A stretch of 64,000 bases of DNA. It comes from Rostratula benghalensis (taxonomy: Eukaryota; Chordata; Aves; Charadriiformes; Rostratulidae). Where the stretch lies: contig VXAI01000020.1 of the NCBI GenBank assembly GCA_013399305.1, forward strand, positions 7,014,607 to 7,078,606, written 5' to 3'. The notes beneath the pieces are model-generated. The model saw only the letters and a program-made list of their open reading frames with translations, did no database searches and was not told where the DNA came from. The position numbers and the translations under genes are program-made. How positions within the stretch are numbered: position 1 is the first letter of the stretch; the number at the start of each line of letters is the position of its first letter. This document shows positions 33,764 to 46,410 of this stretch, piece after piece.

Positions 33764-36700
33764 CTTTAAACGTATAATTAATGTTAGTGACATGACTACT
33801 CTTGTATATGTTTTCTTATGAGTGTGCTACTAAACTAATCTGACATAGCAGGTTATGGTTTGATATCTGTAGATAAATTTGGAACTTGTATAGGCTAGAA
33901 ACTTACCTGTTTGTTTTGTTTATTATGGAAAAACCTCTAGAAACACTCTTTCTTTATAGTAGACTGCATTTTCATGTGTCACAATTCAGGGATTTTATAT
34001 TAGGATAAAGTAAATGTCATTACAACTGTTAATTGAAAAGAAATTGTAAAATTAATAAAAAGCTATATTAGAAAGGACATAACAGAAACATGGGTAATAG
34101 AAAACGAAATAGGTGAAAAACAGAAGAAAAAGGTGAAAAAAATCAGCCCTTTTTTTTCTTCCCGTTTGAAAAGCAATGTATGGTATTTAGCACATGTTTA
34201 AAAGTGTTTGGAGCAAGTCTGTTTTTAATACCACCCAGGAAGGCTGACACTCTGAACAACAGGAAATTTTCGGCAGAATAAAAGAAAGAATGGAAACCTG
34301 CAAGAGTGGAGCACACACTGCTGTGGTTGGTGGAGTAAACAAAAGCTGGGTAATGTCATGTCAATCAAAACACACCAGGCAGAGCTCCAATCTGTCAATG
34401 TATGAATAGGATCTCTGCAGGAACTGTACAGAAAAATTAAAATTTGGGATAGATTGTTTCAGTCTGCGTCTCCTTGTCTAGTGATAACTCTTTTTTGGGA
34501 AGGTGCTCAACCTACAAAGTTGAACATAGGCATTTTTTCAAAACAGCACCCCTAAACTCTTAAGTCCAGCTAAAAAAACCAAACCAAAACATAACACCCC
34601 CCATACATAGTTTTTAATGCAAGTGTAAAAAATATATATATGGATGACAGATTGCATTTGGTTGTGCTCAATAAGTTAATGAAAATATTTCTTCTACTAC
34701 TTTTCAGAGAAAGTTGAACTCTGCTCTGTCTACCTGTCTTGCAAATTGCTCACTCATTAATAATGCCAGTGACATTTCTGGTGCTACTAGAGGAAGAAAT
34801 TAAATTTCCTGAGATGTTTTGATGACAGAAGCTCTAGCCTCTTGGATCTGTTAACTGAAAATCTGCTGTCTGAGTTTTACACACAGTACCTCAAGGGCAG
34901 CCGAAGCCCTTGCTGTGCACACTCATGTGGATTGCTGGAAAGACACTGTCATAAAGACTGTGCTGAAGGACTTGCTGTGCTTCCTCATGAATGCTTTACC
35001 CTCTAGTGTGTATCTTCAGAAACATCTTACAATTCAAAATGAACTATGGGTTACCTCTTGATAATGTCAAACAGTTTAGACGCAGTATTTAACTCTTTGA
35101 ACATACAATTAGCTTTGCAGAATCAGATTAGTCTACCCAAGCAAATTCAGTCTCCTTCGTACTGGGTATTGTTACTCTGGTAAAGTTCATGTGTGCCAAG
35201 TCCTTTTCTGTATTGGCAATGGATAACTAACCAGTTTTATGTGCTCCAAATCTATGAGAATATGATATATGATGTACCCTCTCACACCTGCCAACTCCCA
35301 TTCAATTTTGTGAGTGCGAGGGTTCTCAAATGTTTGTATGGTTGATCACATTTCCATCCAGACTGCTGTGTGGGCCACCTGCCCCATCTCTGCAAATATA
35401 TTCTGGGAGAATTAGAGCAACTTACTCCTGAGGGATGTCTTTACTCCAGTTTATGGAGTTTTTAGTGAAGGTTAGCAGCTGGAAATACGAAAGAAAAAGC
35501 AGAGCAGCATAACTTTATTTACTTGTCTATGAAGCACAAAGATTTATAGATCACATGGGCCTGGCCAACTGTGGAAGAAAAATTTGTAACTGGCTTCAGT
35601 GTTCTATTCTTTGTACATAAGTGAAAAAATGAAAGCAGAGAAGATGTGCTGATGTCTATCCAGAGATTTGTCAATGAGTAGGAAGAGACAGTTTATGCCT
35701 TTAGAGCAGTTCAGGGCCAAGACCAGAGCGCTGGAATTGTTGAGGTACTGCAGTTAGACAACCTTGTGAGGGTTACTGCCCCCTCAGCTTCCTCCACCAC
35801 ATACCAGCAATAGTATCTATGTAATTGAGTGACACGTGTGAACTGACCAGTGCTTCTATTGACTAATTGAAACCGCTTTTGGGGCGGGACCTGGTTTTGG
35901 ACTGGTGGCCATCCTTGTTCAGGAGGATGGGCTGATCTTAACAGGAAGCTTTGTAAGATGTTCAAAAATAAGACATTACCAATAGGGTGCCTACAGGAGC
36001 ATATTTTTTATTTAAGAAAATGTTCTGATTACTTTACTATTTGTTTTTCAGTGAGGATATTTCCAAAGAAAGGACTCTTTGGAAATCCTTTCATACTCAG
36101 TTGGATAGTGAGGCATGTACTTAGATTTTAAATGATAAAAAGCTGCTACAGAATTACTGATGGGTAATTTTTGTTATTGAGAACTTAATGAAAAATACAT
36201 TTGTGAAAATGCGGTTCCCAGTCTCAGAACAAGCCAATACTTGTAGAATATATTTAATTTCACTTAATATTTCATATTAAAGTTTTAAATATGAATCAAT
36301 ATTGAATAATAACTTACTATGGAAGAAAGATTGGTTACTTTCATCTGACAAAGTTTGTTTTCATTCAACATACTTAAGGATTGCTTTGGTAGCTAAGTTT
36401 GATTGCAGTGACTTGAAACAGTATCTTCTAAAGGTCCTTGCTTGAGTTTGTGGGTTCTCTGTGGTGGTTATTTAAAGTAGACTCTTATGTTCCTCAGTGT
36501 GATAGGAGGACCTTGAAGAAAGAAGATTGTTTTGCAGAGACTTGGGAGATCAGTTCTGAGTAACAGAATTGATTTGGGTTGGGAGGACTCAAGGAAATGA
36601 GACCAAGAGAGGAGCATTTTTACTTTCAGTTAAGGAACCAAAAGCAATTTGCCTAGAACCCAACCAATCAACCAAGAAATAGAAAATGCTATAGAACCTC

Positions 36701-37300
36701 CCAGGTTTCCATAGGGGAAGCCATACATTAAGAGTCTATGCAGATTTATTTTTATTTATATACTGATTTTGTGGAGTTCAATAAGTAGATAGGATTGTAG
36801 TCTAGAAATTCTCACCAGACAGTTACGGTATAGGGGTCCTTGAGTTTATAGTTTCTTTTCCTTGCATTTATTTAGATGTATTTCCGGTTGTATTGACTGG
36901 ATTTCAGTGTAATTTTGTAGAAGTGATTTAATATCCATGTTCCTCACTTTCGTAAGCGATTTTTGAGTTAGAATAATGTGATTTCCTTTTTTTGTAAGCT
37001 ATTCAGTGTTAAATACTTTAAAGAATGTGGAGATTAAATCTTGTGGTTATAGTGGTCATGTCCGTACCTTGTTATAGCTATGCTGCACATGAGAAGAGGA
37101 GAATATGTTGATATTTTCTCTATTTCTGCATTGAAAAATAATACCTTTAAAGTCAGAGTACTAAAAATTGACATAATACTTAGTTTTATGTATTAGACTT
37201 CTTTACTTAATGTCTTTGCCCATCTCAGAAAAACAGAATTTGTAGGAGAAAACGTAGACATTTGTGCTGTGTTGATGCATTGAATATTTTTTGTTCTACT

Positions 37301-37340
37301 CTATTTTCTATATTCTATTTTCTAATTCTATTTTCTATAA
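37301..37340. repeat. Three-copy CTATTTTCTA tandem repeat
   Basis: CTATTTTCTA occurs at 37301-37310, 37315-37324 and 37328-37337 with 3- to 4-base spacers. It is a short minisatellite-like cluster. Confidence 0.85.
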
Positions 37341-39138
37341 ATGTTTTATTTTACACTTGCACTTCTGTATGTATATGTGCATATATAAATATAATTTTAA
37401 ATTTGCAGCAAAATGTATTTAAAAGTACACTTTTATAACAAAGTATTTAAACATTTAACCTGTTTTCCAGTCAATGAAAATATCCTAAATTGTACAGCAA
37501 GTATCAAGTAGTATTCATTTTCAAATTACTATTCTCTTTTATTTTAAGAAACATTTTTCAAGTTTCTTTTTGGTTTCTTTCATGTTTTAGATTTGTAGAT
37601 CAGTGCTTGTAGCTATGTTATATTTAGGATTCTTTGTTCTGGGGCTCGCTTTCATCTAAGAAAGCAACTGTGTCAACTTAGGTTCACTGAGCCTTGCTCT
37701 TTATTAAATATTACCATTACTGAGGAACAGCTTGATTTTCCCAACAATGTTTGAAATACAGTTTCAAACTCTCTCTTTTTTATTTTGTTGTACTCTACTT
37801 TTAACTACTTGAAGTACACTCTATACTGTACTTTATTGGAATCCAAGATTAGATTCAGGAGAATAGGCTACAAGTGCCTTCCATATTTCTGATTTAATTG
37901 GACTTCCCCAGAATGAATTTTACCTGGTTTTGTAGTTTTTGGTTTGGGTTTGGTGTTTTTATTTTTTCTGGCACCTTTTTGGCCCTTGGTGCACAGATGC
38001 AACCTGTAGGCTTGTGGTTTTGGAGGTTTTTTGCTGAAGTCCTTTACAGCTAACTTGTGATGGCATTATCACCACAGGTTTGATGTTCCCTGAACCCAGA
38101 GGTTGACCAAAGCCTGGGGAAACTTGAAGCTGCCATTTACTAGATAAAAATTTTCTTAATCCCTGGAATTCACTTCTACATTTTCAACACAGAACTCATG
38201 GTAAGGGAGGTGCTATCTTTGGGCTGATTTTAAGTAACCTGTTCATGTAGAGGAGTTTATTCCTTGTTTTTTATCAAGCGTAGAGGAAACGTCTCATGCA
38301 AGAATCGTTGTTGAGGAAAAAATAGTAGATGAGAAGTTCTTCCTTTTCTGTTATTAGGTCTGACTTGTTAGCAGTTCCACTGCTTCTGACTAGTCGCCTC
38401 ATCTACCTTGCCTGTTGTACAGCCCCTAAAGGAAATGGTTGGTAGAATAAAGGTGCATGTTAAAAGAGAAAGTGTCTTTTAAAGAGTGGTTAATTCTGGG
38501 AGCACAAGCACTAACATCTAATTGTAAATAATACTGTTACTGCCAGATGAAGTACAGGTTAACATTAAAGTTGTTCACGTGCCTACCTGGTTTATTTTAA
38601 ATTTGAAGACATACTTGCAATAAAGTGAGGTACTATTGTTGCTTATTCAGAACACTTGCAAGGCTCTCAGTCAGAGCCATAGTGGGTGTCATAGGAGACC
38701 ACAATGGGGCTTTTAGAGCTAAATTAGGAGATCTATACTTGTTTTTTTTATCTTCTGTTTCGGATATGTCTGCTCACTTCATTTTCACTAGGCATGCTCA
38801 GAGCTGTAACAGAGACATCAGTAGATGTTCTCTCCCATACTAATATTAAATAAATATTTGCAAAGTCACTCCTACGTTTGTAAGCTTCTTGTATGAGGTC
38901 CCTTCTGGTCGTTTGGCAGTGTTACAGAAGCTATTCATCACTCTCTTTAGGATTTCCAATTTTATTCTACTGAAATGTATTAGCATTGTGCTATGATATC
39001 CAGTAATTTTAAAGTGTTGACAGTGTTTCTAAATTGATATGTTCCTGTTTTCTTCATGATATTTGGACTTGAAGAAACACTACACCATATGCAGTGATTA
39101 CCTATCAGGTAGACAGGCTGAAGAATTAATTTGTAGAG

Positions 39139-39243
39139 NNNNNNNNNNNNNNNNNNNNNNNNNNNNNNNNNNNNNNNNNNNNNNNNNNNNNNNNNNNNNN
39201 NNNNNNNNNNNNNNNNNNNNNNNNNNNNNNNNNNNNNNNNNNN
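39139..39243. other. Assembly gap (N run)
   Basis: A run of 105 N lies in AT-rich non-coding sequence. The ORF read through it (39063-39371) is an artefact. Confidence 0.99.
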
Positions 39244-40761
39244 TAATTATTTATATGAAAATGAAGTCTCCACTTAAGTATCTTAGTACTTCTATTGATG
39301 CAGTAGCTTCAGTGCTTGTGGAGTTTACAGCATCTGGACTGACTTTGTCACAGCCAGCTGTGCTTTTGTGACCAGATTTAGTTAAATATTTTCAGGTAGA
39401 AATGCTTTTTTAAGCATTTTGAAATGTCATTTTCAAAAGTGTAAAAACTTAAATATTATTAAAACTGCTTTTGCAATCCCCAAAATATGCAAAAAGAAAA
39501 AAAAATTCTGTAAGAGAAAAAAAAACACTAAAGGTTTTGAGTATAATTTTAAGTATAATTATCCATATAAGAGATGTCTTATATAAAATTGTAGATGCTA
39601 TTTTTTTTCTGAAGTGACGTGGCCTGCAAGTGCAAATTGCTTGAAAATTACTCTCCGGTTTTGTTTTGCTTTCTGTGAGACTTTTGTTTGATTTAGTACT
39701 AGCTCTGTTTAACAACTTGGCTCAGCTTTCTCCCTAACTCGCTGCTGTGCACATTCACAAGGCACATATCATTCAGTGACATCAACAGCAGTGAAATGTG
39801 CTCCTCATGAAATTGTTTGGAGGCAGGTAGTATCTTGTACACATTTTGCAAAGTCCCGGTAACATGGCTGTAGTGCATTGCACATCTTCATATACACTAT
39901 TGCAGTTAATTAAAAATGGATTAGAATTATAATTTTGTTTTCACTCTTTTTCTTAATAATTAGTCGTATGGATAATTCCTGAGATAATAAGCCCTTTGAA
40001 AGTTTGGAAATGTGTTATCTGTAAGTAAACTAAAAAAAAAAAAATCAGATAAATAACAAACAATAGACATTTAGTCTGGAAAGCTAAATGAGGCAAATCA
40101 TGGGTTAGGTACTAAGAAGAAAGAAGGGCCTTCAGAATCCCAGTTCATGTTAGGGCACATCAGGAATTCAGAAATAGCAGGCGTTTCAAACCGTTGTGGA
40201 AGGAATGATGAAATGATCTAACTAGTGTAACAGACCTCGGATGCTAATATTTGAGGTTCTATTGAATCTACATGAAATTCTGCAAGACAAAAGCTACTAC
40301 AGGGCAAGAACATTGCTGCTTAGATAGTATCGATACATCATCAGTCAATTACAGCCATCTATCGAGGGGAAAAAAAAAATACAGGAATACTTGGTAATTG
40401 CTGTGTGATATTGGCTGAGGATGCATTGGTTTCACGAGTCACGATCCAGCTAATGGTATGGAACAGCATCATCTCAGAATGAATACTATTAGTTATTAAT
40501 CAGTAGCCTTTTACACATTGTGTTAAAGTATTCTGTAGTAAAAACATTATTCATTAATAATCCACAGTTGATTGAAATGTTACTGTATTCTTTTGGGGAC
40601 TGGTTGAACTGATTGTTTAAATGCCTGTCTTTAACCTCATAGTTAAGCCTATCTTTTGTTTGCAAAACATAAACAAGTTCTCACTTTGGAGAGGTTTAAA
40701 TCCTTTTGCCTTCTGCAGCATTTCAGATAATCTCAAATATGAGGAAAAAAACCCTCTTTTT
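39244..40761. other. AT-rich non-coding stretch
   Basis: Only A-rich and T-rich homopolymers (for example near 39495-39525, 40032-40044 and 40370-40378) are visible. No gene or transposon is recognised. Confidence 0.5.
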
Positions 40762-40949
40762 GGTGAGGGTGAGAGAGCCCTGGAACAGGCTGCCCAGGGA
40801 GGTTGTGGAGTCCCCTTCTCTGGAGACCTTCAAGACCTGCCTGGATGCAGTCCTGGGTGATGTGCTCTGGGCAATCCTGCTTTAGCAGGGGGGTTGGCCT
40901 ATATCATCTCTAGAGGTTCCTTCCAACTCTGACAATTCCATGATTTCAG
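40762..40949 (+). mobile_element. CR1 LINE 3' fragment
   Basis: This plus-strand CR1 tail of about 190 bases encodes the last part of the reverse transcriptase protein in one frame ([17 protein letters not shown] motif at about 40779-40817), with its stop at 40883-40885. The 3' UTR follows, ending CCATGATTTCAG. The C-terminal sequence (LDAVLGDVLWAILL) marks a different subfamily from the copies at 13154 and 45416. It is heavily 5'-truncated and not functional. Confidence 0.92.
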
Positions 40950-41630
40950 AGGGAATTTGTACTCCTTCCAACCCATCAGTAGACTGGGTAGTAGTCTTTT
41001 CAAGCAGTTGATTTCAAGAGTTGAAAATAATATACAACTATGATGGTCATTAAGTTTAAAATAAGCAAAAGATCTTGCTATTTTATGTGGAGATTAATTG
41101 ATCTGAAAACAAGGTGCAAAGCTACATGATAACTTTAATCAATAAGTGTTTAAAACAACTACATTTGAAAATAAAACTGACCCAAATATTGTAAATAATA
41201 GATATTGTGATATCAAATTTATTTTAAGAATAATATGTCCCTCTATTTGCACTTTTATAAAAAAGTTTGTACAGAGGTTATTATGGGTGATTTTTTTTTT
41301 TTAACTGGAGAATGCCTCACAAAATATTGGTTTTGTGGGTACTTTGTAATATCACGGGACATTTATGAGAATAACTACTTCTTTCTTGCTCCTTTCCAAA
41401 TGGAAAAATTTCACTTTCCTTTGAGTATTATACAAATCCTGTAAAAGGATATTACGGAACACAGAGTTGAAAAGATTAATATAAAATTATCATATGATGT
41501 TGGGTAGTTGAGATGAAATTTGGTGGCTGTTGTGCTGGGAATGACTGCAGGTTCTCCTGCCTGTCTGTGAAGTAACAGGGCAGGAGCTGGGTGAGGATCT
41601 AGTTGTGGTTCCTCAGCTTTGCTTGGAGTT

Positions 41631-41780
41631 ATCATAGAATTATAGAAGGTTTTGGGTTGGAAGGGACCTTAAAGATCATTTAGTTCCAACCCCGCTACCA
41701 TGGGCATGGACACCTCCTACTAGAGCAGGTTGCTCAAAGCCCAGTCCAATCTGGTCTTGATCATACTGGCCTTGATGAGT
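41631..41780 (-). mobile_element. CR1 LINE 3' fragment, reverse orientation
   Basis: It starts with ATCATAGAATTATAGAAGG, the reverse complement of a CR1 terminus. The TTGGGTTGGAAGGGACCTTA and GATCATTTAGTTCCAACC boxes follow, then the CAGGTTGCTCAAAGCCC box that lies further up the CR1 3' end. About 150 bases survive; the left limit is sharp and the right limit approximate. It is a different subfamily from the 40762 copy and points the opposite way. Confidence 0.92.
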
Positions 41781-43108
41781 GCTAGCAGAAAGGGATGGCT
41801 AGCTCTGATCTCTATCATAGCACTTAGGCTGTATCTCCCCTTTAATTTCTCCTCTGTTGCTCATCCTCCGCTCTTCTCTTGTGTGCATATGTGGGAATGG
41901 TACATAAGAAGTTAAAAATGATGGTGCCTGCTTATGTCTTGTGCAGACCTTGTACATGGAGATCTGTGAGGTCAGTGTGAGAAGCTGCTGAAGGAGGAAG
42001 TCTTGCACTGACAGGCCAGTATTGTTTTGACTAAAGGTTGCGGGAATAAGCAAATAAACAATTTCAGCACAGAATCTTGAAGGTCATGGTGTCTGGAGGG
42101 AGATGTTTTGCTTGATTATCCTTGAAATTAATATTAAAGTTGACACCCCTGAATATGGTAAGGAGCTTAAACGAGGATGTGCTGAACATTTATGACTGTA
42201 GTACTGGACTCTCCACCCAGATTGTGTTAAATGTCACCCCAGGGAGGAAAACAGTTAAGGTTAGGATACAAAGGACATTGAGGGAAAGTATCAGATCTCT
42301 CGGGGAGAGAAGAGACTTAGAGACAGTCGATGGCCTTTGTTCTTCTTTCTTCAGCAAGACAGGGATGCCTTCTTGGTAAGCAATGCGCTTTCACCTCTTA
42401 GTGAAGATTACCCAGGACAGCGTTTATTTTAATAGCACTATCATCATATATTAGTGCTATAGTAGCTAGTGCATTTCTCAACGGCAATTCAGAATCTGTT
42501 ATATTTGTCACTTTCACAAAGCCAAAAATAGATGATTTGTTAAACTAAGTGAAAGTCCTTGGAGGGGCTTTGACAGGCAAATGTCAAAACTATACTGATA
42601 GTGTGACAGCACACCAGAAGACATTCACTATTCAAAGCCTGAGAGGAAACACAGAAACTTCAGTTGCTGGTCCTGCAGTTGGTGGGGTTTCTCCTTGCAG
42701 GTCTGTCCCAGCACCACAAATGAAACGGAGCATGCAGGGGACAGCTGCTACAACTGAGCAAAACAATGTGGTGAGAGAAACTGGTGCCAAGTAAGAGTGT
42801 CATGAGTTGTTCAAGAAACTTCTACACAGTGGCAAGTTCCTTAGAGAAAATGTGTTTTCCTTTAGCAGCAAATTTAGAGTGTCGGTAAGTATGCTTGTGT
42901 ATAACATGTATGCATTTCTATTTCATATAGTCTAATATTGTTGGTTTTTAACTATTGAAAAAATTGGCCAATGGTTTTCTGTAAAATGTAGACACAATTA
43001 CAATGGGTTGAAGGAGTATGACAGTTTTCTTGGAGTCAGTTTTTTTAAAAGAGAATCACACATCATAAAATTTGGTGGTTTATTAACATGGGACAATGAA
43101 CAAAGTCT
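41781..43108. other. Non-coding stretch, unclassified
   Basis: No recognised gene is present. Two modest plus-strand ORFs (42122-42379, 85 codons; 42549-42794, 81 codons) have no family resemblance. The second ends just at a donor-like CAA/GTAAGA near 42789, which I regard as coincidence without transcript support. Confidence 0.45.
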
Positions 43109-43552
43109 AGGTTGGAAGACAGCTCTGAAGCTCGTGTGTTCCAACTTGCTGTTAAATGCAGGGCTTTAGCTTAGTTTATCAGTGGTCCTGTCAAACTGAG
43201 TCTTTAATATTTTCAGTGAGGCAGATTGCACCACTTTTCTGACAACCTGTTTCCAATGTTCAGTTGTCTTCACACTGGGATTATTTTTCTTTTTTTTTCC
43301 CCTGATTCAGTTTCAGCCTGTTGCTTCTGGTTCTGTCATTGTGCATCCTTACATATAGTATACCTCCCATCTTCATCAACTATCTTTAGATATTAGAAGC
43401 CATCTTTTCTATACACTGAACAAACCCAGCTAATTCAACTGTCATTATTAAGTCATGTTCTTCAATGCTTTTCTCATCATGGAGGCCGCCTTCTTTTGTA
43501 GAGGAGGCCTCTATTTTTTTAATTGTCTCTCTTGAACTGGGATGACCAAAGT
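43109..43552 (-). mobile_element. Ancient CR1 fragment, reverse orientation
   Basis: A diverged CR1 copy is recognisable by landmarks in the correct order on the reverse strand. These are an AGGTTGGAAGACAGCTC box, a CCAACTTGCTGTTAAA segment, a GCAGATTGCACCACTTTTCTG stretch, a CAAACCCAGCTAATTCA box and an AACTGGGATGACCAAA box. The last two match the region encoding the C-terminal RT protein. Frames are thoroughly broken by indels and low-complexity insertion (for example the T/C run at about 43290-43302). It is far older than the 13-kb copy. Confidence 0.7.
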
Positions 43553-45415
43553 AAGGCCAATGGAACGTATTGAAAACGTGGACTACTAAATGCTGAAGAA
43601 AAGCTGTGGGGTCAAGTGAGATGGGACAAGGATAAGGACAATTAATTTACAAAGTGGTACTAAGGATACTGCAAAACGTGTACTTCTCTGTGTCTTTGTG
43701 TTTTGGACACAGTGGCCCTTGTTGCCTCTCGGCTGATGTGTGAATTACTTGGGGGTTTTGTGCTTTTTAAGGATTCCAGTTAGGAAAGGCTTTTCTTTTC
43801 TCAGCATTTCATGGAACCGCTATTAGCAGATCCATTCTTACGGAGGATGGTGATCTTTCTGTGTGAGTCACGGTGTTTTTTTAAGCTAGCAATCATGCAT
43901 AATTCAAGGAAGCATGGCCCCCATGTCACCAGAATGTTTGATTCATCACACTGATACTGCCTGAGCAGTTTTAAAGGACAGTGGTTTGGAAGTCCAGTCA
44001 TTGCCATTGTTCCTGAAGCACTCTGACCTTGGGGCTTTTGTTACACATGAGCTTGTGCTCCTTCAGACAAACTAAATTAAATGGCTTTTGGGCAGGACTG
44101 AAGGCAACATCTAAAACCAAGTTTGCCTAATATGATGTAGAACAAGATGAAAACATGACTAAGCAAGCTGGCAGTAAGATTGCAGCAGAGGTATGCCAAA
44201 AAGGCATAGAAATAGAAATTAAAAAAATGAAGATACTAATTAGTCTTGGTGGGGTGGGAATTGATAGATCATAGGTTGCTCCTGTGACTGCACTGCTGCT
44301 CATTCCAGAGCTTGTATTTCTTCTTTGTGTCACTCTGTTCTTGAGGTGTACCAACTTGCTTTGTAGTAGCAGCCTCCTTGCATAATTTGGATAGTAATAA
44401 GACCTGGAAAACTACCAAAAAATAATATACCTATTATTCTAAGATCATCACTTGCCTTTGCTCTAGATACCTGTTCTTTGGTGTTCTACTGACAGTCAAG
44501 TGTGTTGCCCTAAACTTCTAGGGTGGAACATGCTGTTCCGCAGTGAGGCTGCGGTCTTGTGTGTGCTCTACAGATGCTTTTTCCATTAATGGCTTATGAC
44601 CCATATTCCATGGCATACTTAAAATGCAACCAACTTATAGTCTTCAATATTGGGTTACTTTTCAGATGGAAAGAAATATAACAAAATACTCTAAATATTT
44701 TTATTAGCATCCTGCTAATAAGAGTAACCATGGTGACCTATTTGCTTTAGAAATCTTGGTCTCTGTGTGCTTTCACCTCATCTTTTGCTTGAAATGCTCT
44801 CAATGTCTGTGTCAGCTCCACCACCCCTTTATTGTTTGTGGGTAGTCCTTAAGGAAAAAAAAAACCCAACACTTTGACAAACAGTGTCTTTGGTGTGTAT
44901 ACTATTCATTGTTCATTTGATATGACAGATCCTAGGTGAACCTCTTATGGTTAAAATTGCAATAGAAAGCACAATCCTTTTATATAAACAGGGAAACCAA
45001 CAGAAGAGAAGAACTGAAATAATGAATGTACAGCCAGAGTTCTAATTTTTCAGTCTTCTCTAGATTAGTGTTTTGTTGTAAATGAAAACCACTATAGAAA
45101 TAATACACTAGCTCTTGTTTCTTTGTGTTTTATGTTGTACAATATCTAGACAGTACTTGGTTTCTTATATGATTTGGGTTTTTTTTGCTTAAAATGATAG
45201 GTGGAAAAACCTGAGCTACATTAACAATATGAGACTTCAGGTCCATATGACCAGCCTCTCTGGAGCAGAAGGCCTGTGCTGCCTCTTCAATGCTGGGAAC
45301 TTTGCAAAGCTTACCTTCCAGAAACACACGCCTTTGCAGTGAGCTAATTCAGCAGTGAACATTTTCATATGAGTAAGAAAAATGCCGAAAATATTTCCAG
45401 AACACTCAGTTATAT
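43553..45415. other. AT-rich non-coding stretch
   Basis: No gene, RNA gene or further recognisable repeat is seen. ORFs are at most 75 codons and resemble nothing known. Confidence 0.5.
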
Positions 45416-45648
45416 CAGGGTAGGTTTAGGATGAACATTAGGAAAGAATTTTTCACAGAAAGGGTGGTCAGACACTGGAATAGGCTGCCCAGGGAGGTGG
45501 TTGAGTCCCCATCCCTGAATGTGTTTCAGAGTTGTCTAGATGTGGTGTTGGGGGATATGGTGTAGGGGAGGACTTTGTAGAGTAGGGCTGATGGTTGGAC
45601 TTGATGATCCCAAGGGTCTCTTCCAACCCAAATGGTTCTATGATTCTA
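45416..45648 (+). mobile_element. CR1 LINE 3' fragment, same subfamily as 13154-14323
   Basis: This plus-strand tail of about 230 bases runs from the GRFR...[26 protein letters not shown] region of the CR1 reverse transcriptase, with one in-frame TGA and one TAG substitution. It continues to the normal stop (GDMV then TAG near 45567-45569) and the 3' UTR, ending GGTTCTATGATTCTA. The DVVLGDMV C-terminus and the UTR wording (GGGCTGATGGTTGGACTTGA) match the minus-strand copy at 13154-14323, so both come from one subfamily. It is 5'-truncated and non-functional. Confidence 0.95.
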
Positions 45649-46293
45649 AATATCCTCCCTATTCAGTGTGCTTGCTTGTTTTAGACAAGTCTTCCTGCCA
45701 TCAGGATACAATACATCATGGGGAAAAAAAAAAAAAGAAAAAACAAGCCTTGTTTCACCTTAATATCATGTAAAATTTCCAAAACAGTAAGGGATATGCA
45801 GAAAGCAGCTTACTTCTTGAAGGGGTCAGACGTGAAAGTAGTGGGTAGGAATAAATCCCTGGTCATTCAAGCTGGTGGAGCAGCAGTTGTTCATTGTTCC
45901 CATGTCTGCATTGTTGTCTCCTGGAAGTGGAACCAATGTCTCATACCCTGGAATACACCCCTGTGTGTCATCTTCTAGCTGTGCGTCAGGAAAACTTCCA
46001 GGTATGCATCATGTTTTTCTCATGTGTGATGATTCCCTTTGAAGACAAGAAAGCATAAACGGGGAGGAAGCTACGGGTGCAACGCAGGTACCAGGGTTAT
46101 AACACTACTCTGCAGAGTGCTTCTGCACCACAATTTACGTGTACACAGTATTTGTAATCCATCTGTAATGGTATAATAAGGTTGTCATGGAACACACAGT
46201 GATTATGTAGGACCCCAAGGTACTAAGGATCCTTTAAATTAATTTGTGTTCTTGGCAAGATTGCTTGGTAGATAAAGGATATGGATTGAAATC
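45649..46293. other. Non-coding stretch between two CR1 tails
   Basis: An A-rich run lies at about 45723-45734. No gene is recognised. Confidence 0.5.
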
Positions 46294-46410
46294 CACGTTG
46301 GATGGGGCTTTGAGCAACCTGGTTCAGTGGGAGGCATCTCTGCCCACAGCAGGGGATTGGAACTAGATGATCTTTAAGGTTCCTTCCAACCTAAACCATT
46401 CTGTGATTCA
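46294..46410 (+). mobile_element. Short CR1 3' end
   Basis: This is a plus-strand CR1 tail with the GTTGGATGGGGCTTTGAGCA box, the AACTAGATGATCTTTAAGG box and the TTCCTTCCAACCTAAACC box, ending CATTCTGTGATTCA. About 117 bases remain. It belongs to the same general type as the fragment at 41631-41780, whose TTGCTCAAAGCCC box is the complement of its start. Confidence 0.92.

Larger units (their letters stand above)
28351..39138. other. AT-rich non-coding stretch
   Basis: No gene or classifiable transposon is recognised. Small features are an imperfect duplication at 33718-33763 and a triplicated CTATTTTCTA unit at 37301-37340. A GC-richer but unclassified patch lies at about 35700-35960. Sequence at 34238-34420 has a mixed composition with several transcription-factor-like words and could be a conserved element (inference only). 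Confidence 0.5.

Noticed and set aside
37301..37340. Direct repeats considered as a CRISPR-like or regulatory array
   Set aside because: Ten-base units with 3- to 4-base spacers in vertebrate AT-rich DNA are a simple minisatellite. No CRISPR context exists in this genome type.
42549..42794. 81-codon ORF ending near a donor-like CAA/GTAAGA
   Set aside because: No acceptor of quality at its left side and no protein resemblance. A chance arrangement is the simpler reading.
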